From: Bacteroidales bacterium
GTDB taxonomy: Bacteria > Bacteroidota > Bacteroidia > Bacteroidales > F082
DNA: 64,000 bases
Direction of reading: 5' to 3'
Assembly (NCBI GenBank): GCA_017395365.1
Contig: JAFPUN010000003.1
Coordinates: 310,001-374,000, forward strand
This document shows positions 43,105-52,117 of the stretch, in pieces. A model generated the notes under the pieces. The model saw only the letters and a list, made by a program, of their open reading frames with translations, was not told where the DNA came from and did no database searches. Both the position numbers and the translations under genes were made by a program. Every line of letters begins with the position of its first letter. Within the stretch, counting starts at the first letter, position 1.

Positions 43105-45468
43105 ATGAAGAAAACCTTACTATTCGCATTCGCCTTGCTGTTTGCAACGGCGACGATGGCACAAAACCGCGCGGTTTTGCTGCAGGAATCTTTTGATGGT
43201 TCTACCATGCCTGCCGGATGGTCCATCGCAGGCCTCGGCCAAAACAACTGGAACATTTCGGCCACCAACAATGCAGGCGGCGAACCCAACGAAATGTGGT
43301 TGTATTACGGCCCACAATTCAATGGCATTTCACGCCTTGTTTCTCCTGTTGTTGACTTGACAGGTCTCAACAGCGTTATCATTTCTTTCAAGCATTGCCT
43401 CGACAACTACAGTGGCTCCCACACTTTAGGAATTGCCACCACTACTGACGGCGGCACCACTTGGAACGAAGGATGGAGCCAAACTTACTCACAGGATGGC
43501 TCCTATTTGGTCACCCGTGAAATCTCCACCCCTGACGTGGGAAGTGCAAACTTCCAGTTCTGCATCTTCTATAGCGGCAATTCCTACAACATTGACAACT
43601 GGTATTTCGATGACATCACCGCGTTTACCCTCGAGAACCTCGATCTTGCCATCAATGGTTCTTCAATACCCTCCATTTTACCTGCGGGCGACCTTACCGT
43701 CAGCATGGGCGTCATGAACTATGGCACTACAGAGGTCACTTCCGTCGAGGCCTCGTATGAAGTTTCGGGCATGGAACCTGTCAATCAGACCTTTAACGTG
43801 AATATTGCATCCTTGGCTACGCAAACTTTGACTTTCGATGTTCCTGCCGCTTTGAACATCCCTGGAGCTTACGAAGTGACTATGAACATTGTTAAGGTCA
43901 ATGGTCAAGACGATGATGTGAGCGACAACAACACTTTGGTGAAGTCCGTCTCCGTCCCAATCAACAATGTTCAAAGAATACCCATGATTGAGCATTTCTC
44001 CTCGTCCACCTGCCCGCCCTGCGTGGGTGTGAACAACCAAATGGCCACATTCTGCAACAACAACCCGGGACGCTTCACCTACACCAAGTACCAGATGAAC
44101 TGGCCTGGCTCCGGTGACCCCTACTACACCCAAGAAGGTGGCGTGCGCTGCGATTATTACGGCGTCAGCGGTGTTCCGGACATTTATCTTGACGGCGTGG
44201 GCACCAACAACGCGGCTGTCAACCAAAACACTTTCAACCAGCACGCTGAAGAGCCTGGCTACTTCGATGTCAGAGGCTCTTTCACCGTTGAAGGCAACAC
44301 CATCCAAATCATTGCCGATGTGGTGCCTTATGTCGACATTGAGGCCCGTGTGTATGTCGCCATCAATGAAAAAGTGACTTATGGCAATGTGGGTACCAAT
44401 GGCGAGACTGAGTTCCACCATGTCTTCATGAAGATGATGCCCGACGGCGAAGGTTCAACGCTTGCTTTCACTTCTGGCGAGATGCAACGTTTGGAATTCA
44501 CCCAAGACATGTCGGGAACGCATGTCGAGGAAATGAGCGACCTTGAAGTGTCCATCTGGGTGCAGAATTACGGTTCGAAGTATGTGTACAACAGCCACTT
44601 CGCTTACGAATACACCGAAGAGCATCCTTATCCTGTAGAGAATCTGACTTTGACTGAAGTTGCTGGTCCGAGAGGTTTGTTTACCGCTTCTTGGGATGCT
44701 CCTGCACAAGGCAATCCTTTCGGCTACAATGTGTATGTCAACGACGAGCTGGTTGCCGAAGGCATCACCGAAACCGAGTACTCGTTTGAAGGTGATCCCG
44801 ATGTGTTCAACGTAGTCGGCGTTGTTGCTTTATATCCCGAAGAAAAAACTTCCATTAAGGTCGTGGCCGCAGCGGCAGATAATCTGCAAGATCTGGGATT
44901 GTATATTCCTGGCTCGCCTTATGTCGATTTGACTGTCAATGAGCCTGAAGCCGATGTCTATGTGAGCAACGGCAATTTCGCCTCACATGCGCCTATTGAG
45001 ATTACAGCCATTACGGAAACCAATCCCGAAGGCGAAACCTATCTGATTATTGAACCTTCCGCTGCACTGCCCTATTCACTGAACGAGGGAGAAGAATTCC
45101 ATTTCACTGTTAACGCCAACGGCCCTGCTGGCAGAAGTGTGGCTGAAACCCTTATTAAGGTGGAGTCCGATAATGGAGAGGTATTATTCAATGTTACCGT
45201 TGACGGCGAACTGCTGAATATCTCCGAGATTTCATCGACGGCCAAGGTTTATCCCAACCCTGCCAACAACCAAGTGCGCATCGAGAGTGCCAACGGCATC
45301 GAGAGCGTGATGGTTTACAATATGATGGGTGTTTTGGTGGAGACCATCCCTGCCAACAGCATGATCCTCAATGTGAACTTGAGCCAATACAGCGAAGGCA
45401 CGTATTTCTTCAACATCCGCCAGAGCGACGGTACGGTTTGCAACCAACGCGTGGTTGTGAATCATTAA
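43105..45468 (+). CDS. T9SS-exported Omp28-type thioredoxin-fold protein
   Basis: 787 residues. Signal peptide (LLFAFALLFATATMAQ), a choice-of-anchor J-like domain (ESFDGSTMPAGWSIAGL ... IDNWYFDDITAF, about 25-175), a CARDB-like region, an Omp28 thioredoxin-like domain beginning PMIEHFSSSTCPPCVGVNNQM (CPPC near residue 305), an Fn3-like domain (PVENLTLTEVAGPRGLFTASW), and a type A sorting domain (AKVYPNPANNQVRIES ... CNQRVVVNH). Omp28 of P. gingivalis is a surface adhesin-like protein. The CPPC pair could make this a surface redox protein, but that is unproved. It ends at a very strong terminator shared with argF. Confidence 0.9.
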   Translation: MKKTLLFAFALLFATATMAQNRAVLLQESFDGSTMPAGWSIAGLGQNNWNISATNNAGGEPNEMWLYYGPQFNGISRLVSPVVDLTGLNSVIISFKHCLDNYSGSHTLGIATTTDGGTTWNEGWSQTYSQDGSYLVTREISTPDVGSANFQFCIFYSGNSYNIDNWYFDDITAFTLENLDLAINGSSIPSILPAGDLTVSMGVMNYGTTEVTSVEASYEVSGMEPVNQTFNVNIASLATQTLTFDVPAALNIPGAYEVTMNIVKVNGQDDDVSDNNTLVKSVSVPINNVQRIPMIEHFSSSTCPPCVGVNNQMATFCNNNPGRFTYTKYQMNWPGSGDPYYTQEGGVRCDYYGVSGVPDIYLDGVGTNNAAVNQNTFNQHAEEPGYFDVRGSFTVEGNTIQIIADVVPYVDIEARVYVAINEKVTYGNVGTNGETEFHHVFMKMMPDGEGSTLAFTSGEMQRLEFTQDMSGTHVEEMSDLEVSIWVQNYGSKYVYNSHFAYEYTEEHPYPVENLTLTEVAGPRGLFTASWDAPAQGNPFGYNVYVNDELVAEGITETEYSFEGDPDVFNVVGVVALYPEEKTSIKVVAAAADNLQDLGLYIPGSPYVDLTVNEPEADVYVSNGNFASHAPIEITAITETNPEGETYLIIEPSAALPYSLNEGEEFHFTVNANGPAGRSVAETLIKVESDNGEVLFNVTVDGELLNISEISSTAKVYPNPANNQVRIESANGIESVMVYNMMGVLVETIPANSMILNVNLSQYSEGTYFFNIRQSDGTVCNQRVVVNH

Positions 45469-45487
45469 TGACGTGAAGTCATTCAAC

Positions 45488-45519
45488 AAAAAAGGGAACC
45501 CGATTGGGTTCCCTTTTTT
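45488..45519. terminator. Bidirectional terminator between the Omp28-type gene and argF
   Basis: A perfect 14-bp stem, AAAAAAGGGAACCC/GGGTTCCCTTTTTT, with a GATT loop. The A and T runs on both sides allow termination in both directions. Confidence 0.95.
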
Positions 45520-45541
45520 GTTTGATGCACTTGGACTGTGA

Positions 45542-46543
45542 TTAGTCGCCCAGCGTGGCCACCATGACGGCCTTGATGGTGTGCATGCGGTTTTCGGCCT
45601 CGTCGAAGACGATGCTGTTCTCGCTTTCGAATACGTCCTCAGTGACCTCGATACCGTTCAAGCCGAACTTCTCATAAACGTCGCGGCCGGCCTTGGTCTC
45701 CAGATTGTGATACGAAGGAAGGCAGTGCATGAACTTGCACTTGGGGTTGCCTGTCTTTTTCATCAGTTCTGCATTGACCTGGTAGGGCATCAGCATATCG
45801 ATGCGCTCTTTCCACACGTTGTCGGGCTCGCCCATCGATACCCAAATGTCGGTGTAGATGAAGTCAAGACCCTTCACGCCCTTCTCCACGTCATCGGTGA
45901 CGGTAAGCTTGGCACCGGTTTCCTTGGCGATTTCCTGGCACTTCTTGACAAGATCTTTGGCCGGTTGCAGTTTCTTGGGGGCGATAATGCGGATGTCCAT
46001 ACCCATCTTCACACCACCGACCATCAGGCTGTTGCCCATATTGTAGCGGGCATCGCCGATATAAGCGAACTTCACCTGGTTGAGGGGCTTATCGGTATGC
46101 TCCTGAATGGTGAGGAAGTCGGCCAGAATCTGAGTGGGGTGAGCTTCGGCGGTAAGACCGTTCCACACGGGGACGCCAGCATATTTGGCCAGTTCCTCGA
46201 CAGTGGCTTGGTCGAAGCCACGGTACTCGATGCCGTCGAACATACGACCCAGCACGCGGGCGGTGTCAGCCATCGATTCCTTGATACCGATCTGTGAGCC
46301 AGTAGGGCCGAGATAGGTGACGTGGGCACCTTGGTCCTTGGCGCCAACCTCGAAGGCGCAGCGGGTGCGGGTCGAGGTCTTTTCGAAGATGAGGGCAATG
46401 TTCTTGCCCGTCAGTTTGGGTTGTTCGGTGCCTGCATACTTGGCGGCCTTGAGGTCGGCAGCAAGTTTCAGTAAGAACTTAATTTCTTCCGGAGTGAAGT
46501 CCAACAACTTCAGGAAGTTTCTGTTTCTGAGGTTAAAAGCCAT
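45542..46543 (-). CDS. argF: Ornithine carbamoyltransferase
   Basis: 333 residues. It condenses ornithine and carbamoyl phosphate to citrulline. Carbamoyl-phosphate loop STRTR (near residue 56), [15 protein letters not shown], the ornithine segment VSMGEPDN and the catalytic HCLPSYHN are all present. The canonical lengths and motifs favour ornithine rather than N-acetyl- or N-succinylornithine as substrate, since many Bacteroidota carry the acylated-substrate version instead. Start [16 protein letters not shown] at 46543. A 210-nt gap with a large inverted repeat precedes it. Confidence 0.94.
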   Translation of the reverse strand: MAFNLRNRNFLKLLDFTPEEIKFLLKLAADLKAAKYAGTEQPKLTGKNIALIFEKTSTRTRCAFEVGAKDQGAHVTYLGPTGSQIGIKESMADTARVLGRMFDGIEYRGFDQATVEELAKYAGVPVWNGLTAEAHPTQILADFLTIQEHTDKPLNQVKFAYIGDARYNMGNSLMVGGVKMGMDIRIIAPKKLQPAKDLVKKCQEIAKETGAKLTVTDDVEKGVKGLDFIYTDIWVSMGEPDNVWKERIDMLMPYQVNAELMKKTGNPKCKFMHCLPSYHNLETKAGRDVYEKFGLNGIEVTEDVFESENSIVFDEAENRMHTIKAVMVATLGD

Positions 46544-46592
46544 GTTTTTGTTTATTTAAAGATTTAAAGATTTGAAGATTCAATATTCAAAA

Positions 46593-46726
46593 TTGAGTTT
46601 CCCTTCGGGAATGGAGATTTGTTTTGCTATATTGCGGCGGCTTTTGGCGCTTACGATTCGTAGGTTCTATCTACCGCCGCGTTATACGATTAATTGCTCT
46701 ACTCCATTCCCCGAGGGGAATCTCAA
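46593..46726. repeat. Large inverted repeat upstream of argF
   Basis: TTGAGTTTCCCTTCGGGAAT (46593 on) pairs with ATTCCCCGAGGGGAATCTCAA (to 46726), and the inner GCGGCGG/CCGCCGC segments also pair. It occupies most of the gap between argF and the membrane-protein gene. Confidence 0.75.
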
Positions 46727-46757
46727 CTCCTTTTCGGCTGCAAAATTACTCATTTTC

Positions 46758-47519
46758 TTATCTCATCCAACCTTCAACACGATAAATCTTTTCCAACAGT
46801 TTGGTTTCTTCTCCACTACTCGCATTTTTGTGCCATACTTCGATACGAGCCGCATAATAATCTTCCCAATCGCCTTCGTAAATCGTAAAGCCTTTCTTAT
46901 ACACAAGTTGGCGGAATGTATGCGTTGTACCAATTTTAACATTGCTTCTTTCAGCAATCTCATTTTCTGACAAAGGAACATTCTTGGTCACCTCATAACA
47001 AGGAAGAAATATCTCGCCTTGAGGCAATGGGCCATAATAGAAGCTATATATGTACCTCCCACCTTGGAAATCATTCCAGATTTGAAGATATGTATCTGGA
47101 TTTAGGCTATCTATCTCGGCAACATCAAGCGTGTCACCAGGGAAATTGAACAGGTCTTTGCGCCCGTTCTCATCGGTATAACCCAAAGGGAGATGATATT
47201 CCAAACCTTCGGGTATTTTATGCTTTTTGCCGAAACCGTCATGGTATGGTCCATGCATGGCTCCAATTACTAGTGGAAACCAAAGCAGGCATACCACCAT
47301 GATAGAACCCGTTATGGATGTAAGACATTGCCACCATTTCTTGTTAATGAGCAAGATTACCCACGAAACGACAAGAGCAATGATTGTTACCATAAGCAAA
47401 ATAGCGACGATGTCTTCAAGAACAGGAAGCCAGGTGGTAAATAACGCTGCCAGCGAAAACATAAAGACACCTAACGCCATGGGAAAAATCCACCAGTATT
47501 TTAAAAAGAAGTGTTTCAT
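46758..47519 (-). CDS. Membrane protein with extracytoplasmic domain, unknown function
   Basis: 253 residues. Three to four membrane helices lie in the first 100 residues (FPMALGVFMFSLAALF, VAILLMVTIIALVVSWVILLI, GSIMVVCLLWFPLVIGAM). A soluble domain of about 150 residues follows, with YSFYYGPLPQGEIFLPCYEVT and EGDWEDYYAARIEVWHKN. I do not recognise a family. It starts 6 nt after creD ends, so it is probably the last gene of the creD operon. Confidence 0.75.
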   Translation of the reverse strand: MKHFFLKYWWIFPMALGVFMFSLAALFTTWLPVLEDIVAILLMVTIIALVVSWVILLINKKWWQCLTSITGSIMVVCLLWFPLVIGAMHGPYHDGFGKKHKIPEGLEYHLPLGYTDENGRKDLFNFPGDTLDVAEIDSLNPDTYLQIWNDFQGGRYIYSFYYGPLPQGEIFLPCYEVTKNVPLSENEIAERSNVKIGTTHTFRQLVYKKGFTIYEGDWEDYYAARIEVWHKNASSGEETKLLEKIYRVEGWMR

Positions 47520-47525
47520 GATTCT

Positions 47526-48878
47526 CTATTTTTTCTTGTACCAATCAATCTTTTGTGTCGCAAACATGGCAATTCCCAAAATAATGAAGAGGCCGACACT
47601 TCCCACAAGCAGGGCATAACTTTCCAATTGTAGCAAGACATAGACAAAAGTATAAAGCACAGCCAGCAAAAGGCCGATGCCCAAGGCGGTCTTTTTGTCC
47701 TTCGTAATTGAAGCCATAAATACCACAATCATTGCGATGGTCATCACACAGGCAATGAGGTAGGAAAGGCCGAAATTGATATGCTCGGAGAACGACAGCA
47801 GCAAGGTGTAGAACACAATGAGCGCAATGCCGATGAGCAGGTATTGTACGGGGTGGATAGGCTTGGCCTTGCGCATCTCTACGAAAAATACCGCAGCAAA
47901 AGTGAGGAGGATAATAAGAAAGGCATACTTGATAGCACGATCGGTCTGGAGGTATTGCTCCACTGGAACTTTCAGTTCCACACCGAAAGAAGAATAGCCG
48001 AATTCCGTTCTATACTCAAAGAATGAATCATTGAGAACTTGCGGATAGTCTCGGTTGATGGCCAACACTTTCCATTCGGCTTGGAAGCCTGTGTCGGTCA
48101 CCTGACGTTCGTCGGGCAGATAATAGCCCGTGAAACTCGGCGTTGCGCAATCCGAGGTCAGGCTAACCGTAGTAGTTTGTCCGAAAGGCGCAAACATAAG
48201 ATCTCCTGCGCCTTTGAAAGGTAAAACCAACGAAAAATCAACGGTTTCACCCTCCAAAACCCGCGAAAGGTCAACCTCACAAGACAGGCCTTTCAAGTTA
48301 CCCGTTTCAGCAACCATGTCGTAGGCTATCCCGCCAAAATTGAGTGCCACATTGTCGCTCAAACCGCGCAGGTTGGGCAGGCCAACAACGATTTTGGCTT
48401 TCTCGAAACACCATTCATGTCCATCCAGCATTTTCTCGAAGTCTTTCGGCAATTTGAACTGACCGGTAATGTCCAAGGCGGTCTCGTAGACGGTGAAGTC
48501 ATAGATGCCGCGTTTCAAATGTTTGGTTTTCACGTCGCCTTTCACATCCAGTTGCTCGGGCAACACAATCTTGGTGTAGGTTTCTTTTTTATTGTTTTTC
48601 TCTTCAGAATAATAGATCTTGATTACTGGTCCTATGACCGTTTGAGGTCCAGCCCATTTCTCGAAGACCTCGTTTTCGGCGAGGCTTTCCGTGCTTTTGC
48701 GTTCCGAAACCAGATTCTTCAAAAGGAGTTGTGGGATGAGAAACGCCACGCACATCCCAGCGATGAGCAAAAGTTTCAAACCCGGACGGGCTTTCTTTTC
48801 GTTTTGTCCCTTGTTTTGCTTGTTCTGGGTTTCCTCTTTTTGGGCTCCCAAAACTTCCATGTTTTCTTCTGTTGTCAT
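47526..48878 (-). CDS. creD: Cell-envelope integrity protein CreD
   Basis: 450 residues. An N-terminal helix (LKLLLIAGMCVAFLIPQLLL) opens a large periplasmic domain (QTVIGPVIKIYYSE, LPEQLDVKGDVKTKHLKRGIYDFTVYETALDITGQF). At least five C-terminal helices follow, with KYAFLIILLTFAAVFFVEM and PVQYLLIGIALIVFYTLLLSFSEHI, the CreD signature. CreD affects envelope stability and beta-lactam or colicin tolerance in enterobacteria. Start at 48878 (MTTEENMEVLGAQ); an in-frame ATG at 48986 would run through the promoter. A 17-bp palindrome overlapping its -7 box suggests control by the regulator encoded just upstream. Confidence 0.9.
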   Translation of the reverse strand: MTTEENMEVLGAQKEETQNKQNKGQNEKKARPGLKLLLIAGMCVAFLIPQLLLKNLVSERKSTESLAENEVFEKWAGPQTVIGPVIKIYYSEEKNNKKETYTKIVLPEQLDVKGDVKTKHLKRGIYDFTVYETALDITGQFKLPKDFEKMLDGHEWCFEKAKIVVGLPNLRGLSDNVALNFGGIAYDMVAETGNLKGLSCEVDLSRVLEGETVDFSLVLPFKGAGDLMFAPFGQTTTVSLTSDCATPSFTGYYLPDERQVTDTGFQAEWKVLAINRDYPQVLNDSFFEYRTEFGYSSFGVELKVPVEQYLQTDRAIKYAFLIILLTFAAVFFVEMRKAKPIHPVQYLLIGIALIVFYTLLLSFSEHINFGLSYLIACVMTIAMIVVFMASITKDKKTALGIGLLLAVLYTFVYVLLQLESYALLVGSVGLFIILGIAMFATQKIDWYKKK

Positions 48879-48910
48879 GATGTTTAGTTTTAATGGTTTG
48901 TTTATTTTAT

Positions 48911-48934
48911 AAAGTACTTTGAAATTCAAAGTTA
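48911..48934 (-). promoter_or_regulatory. Palindromic operator over the creD promoter
   Basis: ACTTTGAA-A-TTCAAAGT (48916-48932) is a perfect 17-bp palindrome inside the longer match AAAGTACTTTG-N5-CAAAGTTA. On the minus strand CAAAGTTA reads TAACTTTG, a -7 box. The same arrangement occurs at 49871-49894. Confidence 0.75.
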
Positions 48935-48957
48935 ATATATCAAAAAAAAAGAGTCCG

Positions 48958-49257
48958 TTATTGTTGGCTATTGACAAATGAGGCAAGTGCTTGAATATGT
49001 GCCGAAAACGCAGCCCTTCCCAAATCCGTTATGGCATAACTCGTGTTGGGTTTGCGTCCGATGAATTTCTTTTCGCAGCGGATGTAGCCCAACTCCTCAA
49101 GGCTGCGGGCGTGGCTGGCCAGGTTGCCGTCGGTGAGTTCGAGCAGCGACTTCATCGTGGTGAAGTCGACCGACTCGTTGGCCATCAGCACCGACATGAT
49201 GCCGAGCCTGATCTTGCTCTCAAAAGCCTTGTTCAAACCATCCAAATTGGCAATCAT
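48958..49257 (-). CDS. Small winged-helix transcriptional regulator
   Basis: 99 residues forming a single winged-helix domain: FESKIRLGIMSVLMANESVDFTTMKSLLELTDGNLASHARSLEELGYI, with wing KKFIGRKPNTSYAITDLGRAAF. This is the ArsR/MarR-like type found next to creD in Bacteroidota. It has no sensor domain. It starts 3 nt after the membrane-protein gene at 49261 ends, and creD follows with its own promoter 80 nt on. It is the natural candidate to bind the two palindromes at 48911 and 49871. Confidence 0.88.
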   Translation of the reverse strand: MIANLDGLNKAFESKIRLGIMSVLMANESVDFTTMKSLLELTDGNLASHARSLEELGYIRCEKKFIGRKPNTSYAITDLGRAAFSAHIQALASFVNSQQ

Positions 49258-49260
49258 GGC

Positions 49261-49863
49261 TCACTTGCTCCTTTCATATTTCAGCATGAAAACGATTCCG
49301 AAAACGATGTGCAGCACCCCGAAGCCGATGAACCAAGTCAGCAGGGCGTAATCGACCAAGAAGCAATCGATGAGACCCAAGGCCAACTCGGCATAACCTA
49401 AATAGCGCAAAGCGGGATAGCTGAAATGGCTGGCGCTAATGAGTGACAAGCCATAGAATATCAGCGTTATTGATGAGACAAGGCCATAGTGTTGCTGCAG
49501 CAGCAAGGCTGTGCAAAGCAACCCGCCAGCAAGCATAGGCACAAAGAAATTGACCAACAGGCGACGCATCGTCGCGTCCATGGTGAAGCGAAGCTGATGA
49601 CGCTTGGCCTTCAAATAGGCCATGAGGAACACCGTCAAGAAGGCCACAACCAAAAGTACAAGAGCTACAATAATAGTGGTGCGCCACTTGGAAGGGGTAT
49701 TGATGTGATAATCGCCCAAGAAGAAATAGATGTAGGCCGACACCAGTGAGGCCAGAATCCCTACAATGACGATTGATAATCCACTGATAGCCTTGAATTT
49801 GGATGAACGTTCCATCATGTCCTTGATGTCGTTCAGCGTATTGATAGCTTCCCTGTTTTCCAT
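49261..49863 (-). CDS. Membrane protein of the creD locus
   Basis: 200 residues. A soluble N-terminal helix (MENREAINTLNDIKDMMERSSKF) is followed by about six membrane helices (for example GLSIVIVGILASLVSAYIYFF and WFIGFGVLHIVFGIVFML). It is the first gene of a transcript with the winged-helix regulator. It may sense membrane state, or be a partner of that regulator (inference). No family name recognised. Confidence 0.8.
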   Translation of the reverse strand: MENREAINTLNDIKDMMERSSKFKAISGLSIVIVGILASLVSAYIYFFLGDYHINTPSKWRTTIIVALVLLVVAFLTVFLMAYLKAKRHQLRFTMDATMRRLLVNFFVPMLAGGLLCTALLLQQHYGLVSSITLIFYGLSLISASHFSYPALRYLGYAELALGLIDCFLVDYALLTWFIGFGVLHIVFGIVFMLKYERSK

Positions 49864-49870
49864 GGTTTTT

Positions 49871-49894
49871 AAAGTACTTTGCGCTGCAAAGTTA
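49871..49894 (-). promoter_or_regulatory. Palindromic operator over the promoter of the creD-locus regulator operon
   Basis: ACTTTGC-GCT-GCAAAGT (49876-49892) lies in the context AAAGTACTTTG-N5-CAAAGTTA, identical outside the five central bases to 48911-48934. It contains the -7 box TAACTTTG and ends 8 nt before the start codon. Confidence 0.75.
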
Positions 49895-49946
49895 CAACTT
49901 TTGTTTTACATGGCAAGCGTTTTTAGAAAAAAATTAATTTTGCAGC

Positions 49947-50510
49947 ATGATTATCCTTGACAATGTAGTCGTCACCGACGAATTCCTGAACGCCCAATTC
50001 TGCTGCTGCCTGCCGCGCTGCAAAGGCTGGTGCTGTGTGGCTGGCGATGCCGGCGCACCTCTCGAAGCCGCTGAAATAGAACGGATTGAAGACAACCTCG
50101 AAACCATAAAGCCGTATATGAGGCCCGAAGGCATCAAAGTGATTGAAGAAAACGATGTCTACGATTACGACGAGACGGGCGAACTCGTCACGCCCTTGGT
50201 GAACGGCGAGGAATGTGCTTTCGTCTATTTCCACGAGAACGGCACGGCTCTCTGCGCCATCGAGAAGGCCTATCTGGAAGGCAAATGCGACTTCTGGAAA
50301 CCCATCTCATGCCACCTCTACCCTATCCGCCTGGTGGAAAAGGACGGTTTCACCCATATCCTTTACCACGAATGGAGCGTGTGCGTACCCGCCAAGCGCA
50401 AAGGCGAACGCGACAGCATCCCGCTGTGGAAATTCCTCAAAGGACCGATGGTGCGGAAGTTTGGGGAGGAATGGTACGCGCGCTTGGAAAAAATGATTCA
50501 GAAGGAATAA
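49947..50510 (+). CDS. DUF3109 family cysteine-rich protein
   Basis: 187 residues. Cysteines cluster in FCCCLPRCKGWCCVAGD (near residue 20), with further ones in EECAFVY, ALCAIEK, CDFWKPISCHLYPIR and SVCVPAKR: a likely metal or Fe-S site related to the YkgJ/CxxCxxCC proteins. Function unknown. The start ATG at 49947 stands only 4 nt after a TAATTTTG box (49935-49942), so the mRNA would be almost leaderless. It is divergent from the creD locus. Confidence 0.88.
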   Translation: MIILDNVVVTDEFLNAQFCCCLPRCKGWCCVAGDAGAPLEAAEIERIEDNLETIKPYMRPEGIKVIEENDVYDYDETGELVTPLVNGEECAFVYFHENGTALCAIEKAYLEGKCDFWKPISCHLYPIRLVEKDGFTHILYHEWSVCVPAKRKGERDSIPLWKFLKGPMVRKFGEEWYARLEKMIQKE

Positions 50511-50569
50511 ACTAATTTGAACACTTTGCCGTTATATTGTCGTAAATTATCCACCCCAAACCACAAGGA

Positions 50570-51313
50570 TTGAAACAACTGCTACTCATATTGTCCCTGA
50601 TGCTGTGCTGCATCGCTGCCGTCGCACAAAACGATGAGAAAGAAGAACCCAAGCGCATAGAATTCTATGGCTATGTGGTCACTGCCGACAGCCTGCACCC
50701 CATCCGCAACACGCATGTCATCAGCAAGATGGCACATTATGGCACCATCACCGACCGACAAGGTCGATTCCGTATCCAGGCGCGGCAGGTCGACACGCTA
50801 TGGGTAAGTTGCGTGGGCTACACGCGACGCCTTATCACCATCGATGAGAGCCTCACTGCATCCGACACCCTCGTCATCCGCCTGCTTCCCGAAACCATCA
50901 CCCTGCGCGAGGTGACCGTGCTGCCTTTCAGCAACTACGAGGACTTCAAGCAAATGCTTGTCACCATGCCCAGCATTGAGACCCCTGACGAGATCAAACG
51001 GATCAATGACGACCTCAACGACCTTTGGTTGAGCCGCGCCCCCGCTGGCAACGGCATGGCCACCATCACCGCCAGTCCCATCCAATATCTATACGACAAA
51101 TACAACGCCTCGGCACGCCGCCAGGCCACCTTGGCACGCAACCGTCGCATGTACAACGAGGTGCTGCGCGAACAAGGCCGCACCGACGAACTCCTCCCCG
51201 ACTCACTGGATTTCACCGTCTATTATAACATGTATGAACTCGACGAGGCTGCAGAGAACAGCAAGCCCAAAGCGATGGTGCCTCGAAAGAAATACATCCA
51301 CTTTGGACATTAA
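50570..51313 (+). CDS. Secreted carboxypeptidase-regulatory-like (CarboxypepD_reg) protein
   Basis: 247 residues. Signal peptide MKQLLLILSLMLCCIAAVAQ, then an 80-residue beta-sandwich resembling the N-terminal domain of TonB-dependent receptors (EFYGYVVTADSLHPIRNTHV ... GTITDRQGRFRI ... VSCVGYTRRLI ... LRLLPETITLREVTV-type). A helical C-terminal part with PIQYLYDKYNASARRQATLARNRR follows. No receptor barrel is attached. The start is a TTG at 50570; no ATG fits the signal peptide. It is followed by comF after 5 nt and is probably co-transcribed with it. Confidence 0.82.
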   Translation: MKQLLLILSLMLCCIAAVAQNDEKEEPKRIEFYGYVVTADSLHPIRNTHVISKMAHYGTITDRQGRFRIQARQVDTLWVSCVGYTRRLITIDESLTASDTLVIRLLPETITLREVTVLPFSNYEDFKQMLVTMPSIETPDEIKRINDDLNDLWLSRAPAGNGMATITASPIQYLYDKYNASARRQATLARNRRMYNEVLREQGRTDELLPDSLDFTVYYNMYELDEAAENSKPKAMVPRKKYIHFGH

Positions 51314-51318
51314 ATGGC

Positions 51319-52017
51319 ATGAAAATCCGCGATTGGCTCGATAGCATCCTCAACCTATTCTATCCACGTGTCTGCGCCGCCTGTGGCGAGGCGCTGCTCA
51401 AGGACGAGGAGACGGTATGCCTCAAATGCCGTTACACCTTACCCCACACGGGCTACGAACTCAATCCAGACAACCCATTGGCACAGTCGTTCTATGGTAG
51501 GGTCAAGTTTCACGCGGTAACGGCTTGTTTCTTCTTCGCCAAGTCAGGCAAAGTACAGCATCTCATCCATCAGTTGAAATACAAAGGCAACAAAGAAGCA
51601 GGCGTCTTTCTCGGCCAACAAATCGGGATGAGCATCAAAGACGCACCCCTGTTTCAAGGCATCGACTACCTTATCCCAGTGCCGCTTCACCCCAAACGCG
51701 AGCGACAGCGCGGTTACAACCAGAGTCTGATGATTGCCCGTGGCATCAACGAGGTGACCGGCATACCCATTGGCGACAAATACCTGGTTAGAGGCGTCTA
51801 CACCGAGACACAAACCCATAAAAACGCCGAAGAACGCTTCAAGAATGTGAAAGACATCTTCGAGGTGCACTTTGCCGATGAGCTAAAAGGGAAGCACGTC
51901 CTCCTTATCGACGATGTGCTCACCACGGGTGCCACATTGGAATCGTGTGCGCATCAGTTGGAAGACATTCCAGGAATCATCATAAGCGCAGCTACAGCGG
52001 CATGCGCTGGAAATTGA
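51319..52017 (+). CDS. comF: ComF-family amidophosphoribosyltransferase-like protein
   Basis: 232 residues. A zinc-ribbon-like N-terminus (YPRVCAACGE ... TVCLKCRYTLP) precedes a phosphoribosyltransferase domain with LIPVPLHPKRERQRGYNQS and the PRPP loop VLLIDDVLTTGATLESC. The family is needed for natural transformation in some bacteria; its enzymatic role is unsettled. The length is typical. It ends before a strong terminator at 52083. Confidence 0.93.
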   Translation: MKIRDWLDSILNLFYPRVCAACGEALLKDEETVCLKCRYTLPHTGYELNPDNPLAQSFYGRVKFHAVTACFFFAKSGKVQHLIHQLKYKGNKEAGVFLGQQIGMSIKDAPLFQGIDYLIPVPLHPKRERQRGYNQSLMIARGINEVTGIPIGDKYLVRGVYTETQTHKNAEERFKNVKDIFEVHFADELKGKHVLLIDDVLTTGATLESCAHQLEDIPGIIISAATAACAGN

Positions 52018-52082
52018 TGCCTTTTTGCGATTTTTTTGCACATCAACACTGAAGAATAATCACCAACATTTCACAACAACAA

Positions 52083-52116
52083 AAACCACCGCTTTCAATG
52101 AAGGCGGTGGTTTTTT
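52083..52116 (+). terminator. Terminator of comF
   Basis: ACCACCGC pairs with GCGGTGGT (52104-52111), followed by TTTTTT; A residues on the left also support use from the buk side. Confidence 0.9.
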
Positions 52117-52117
52117 A

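Noticed and set aside
45542..46543. N-acetyl- or N-succinylornithine carbamoyltransferase
   Set aside because: The protein carries the standard STRTR and HCLPSYHN motifs and the 333-residue length of true ornithine enzymes; I see no feature pointing to an acylated substrate, although sequence alone cannot exclude it.
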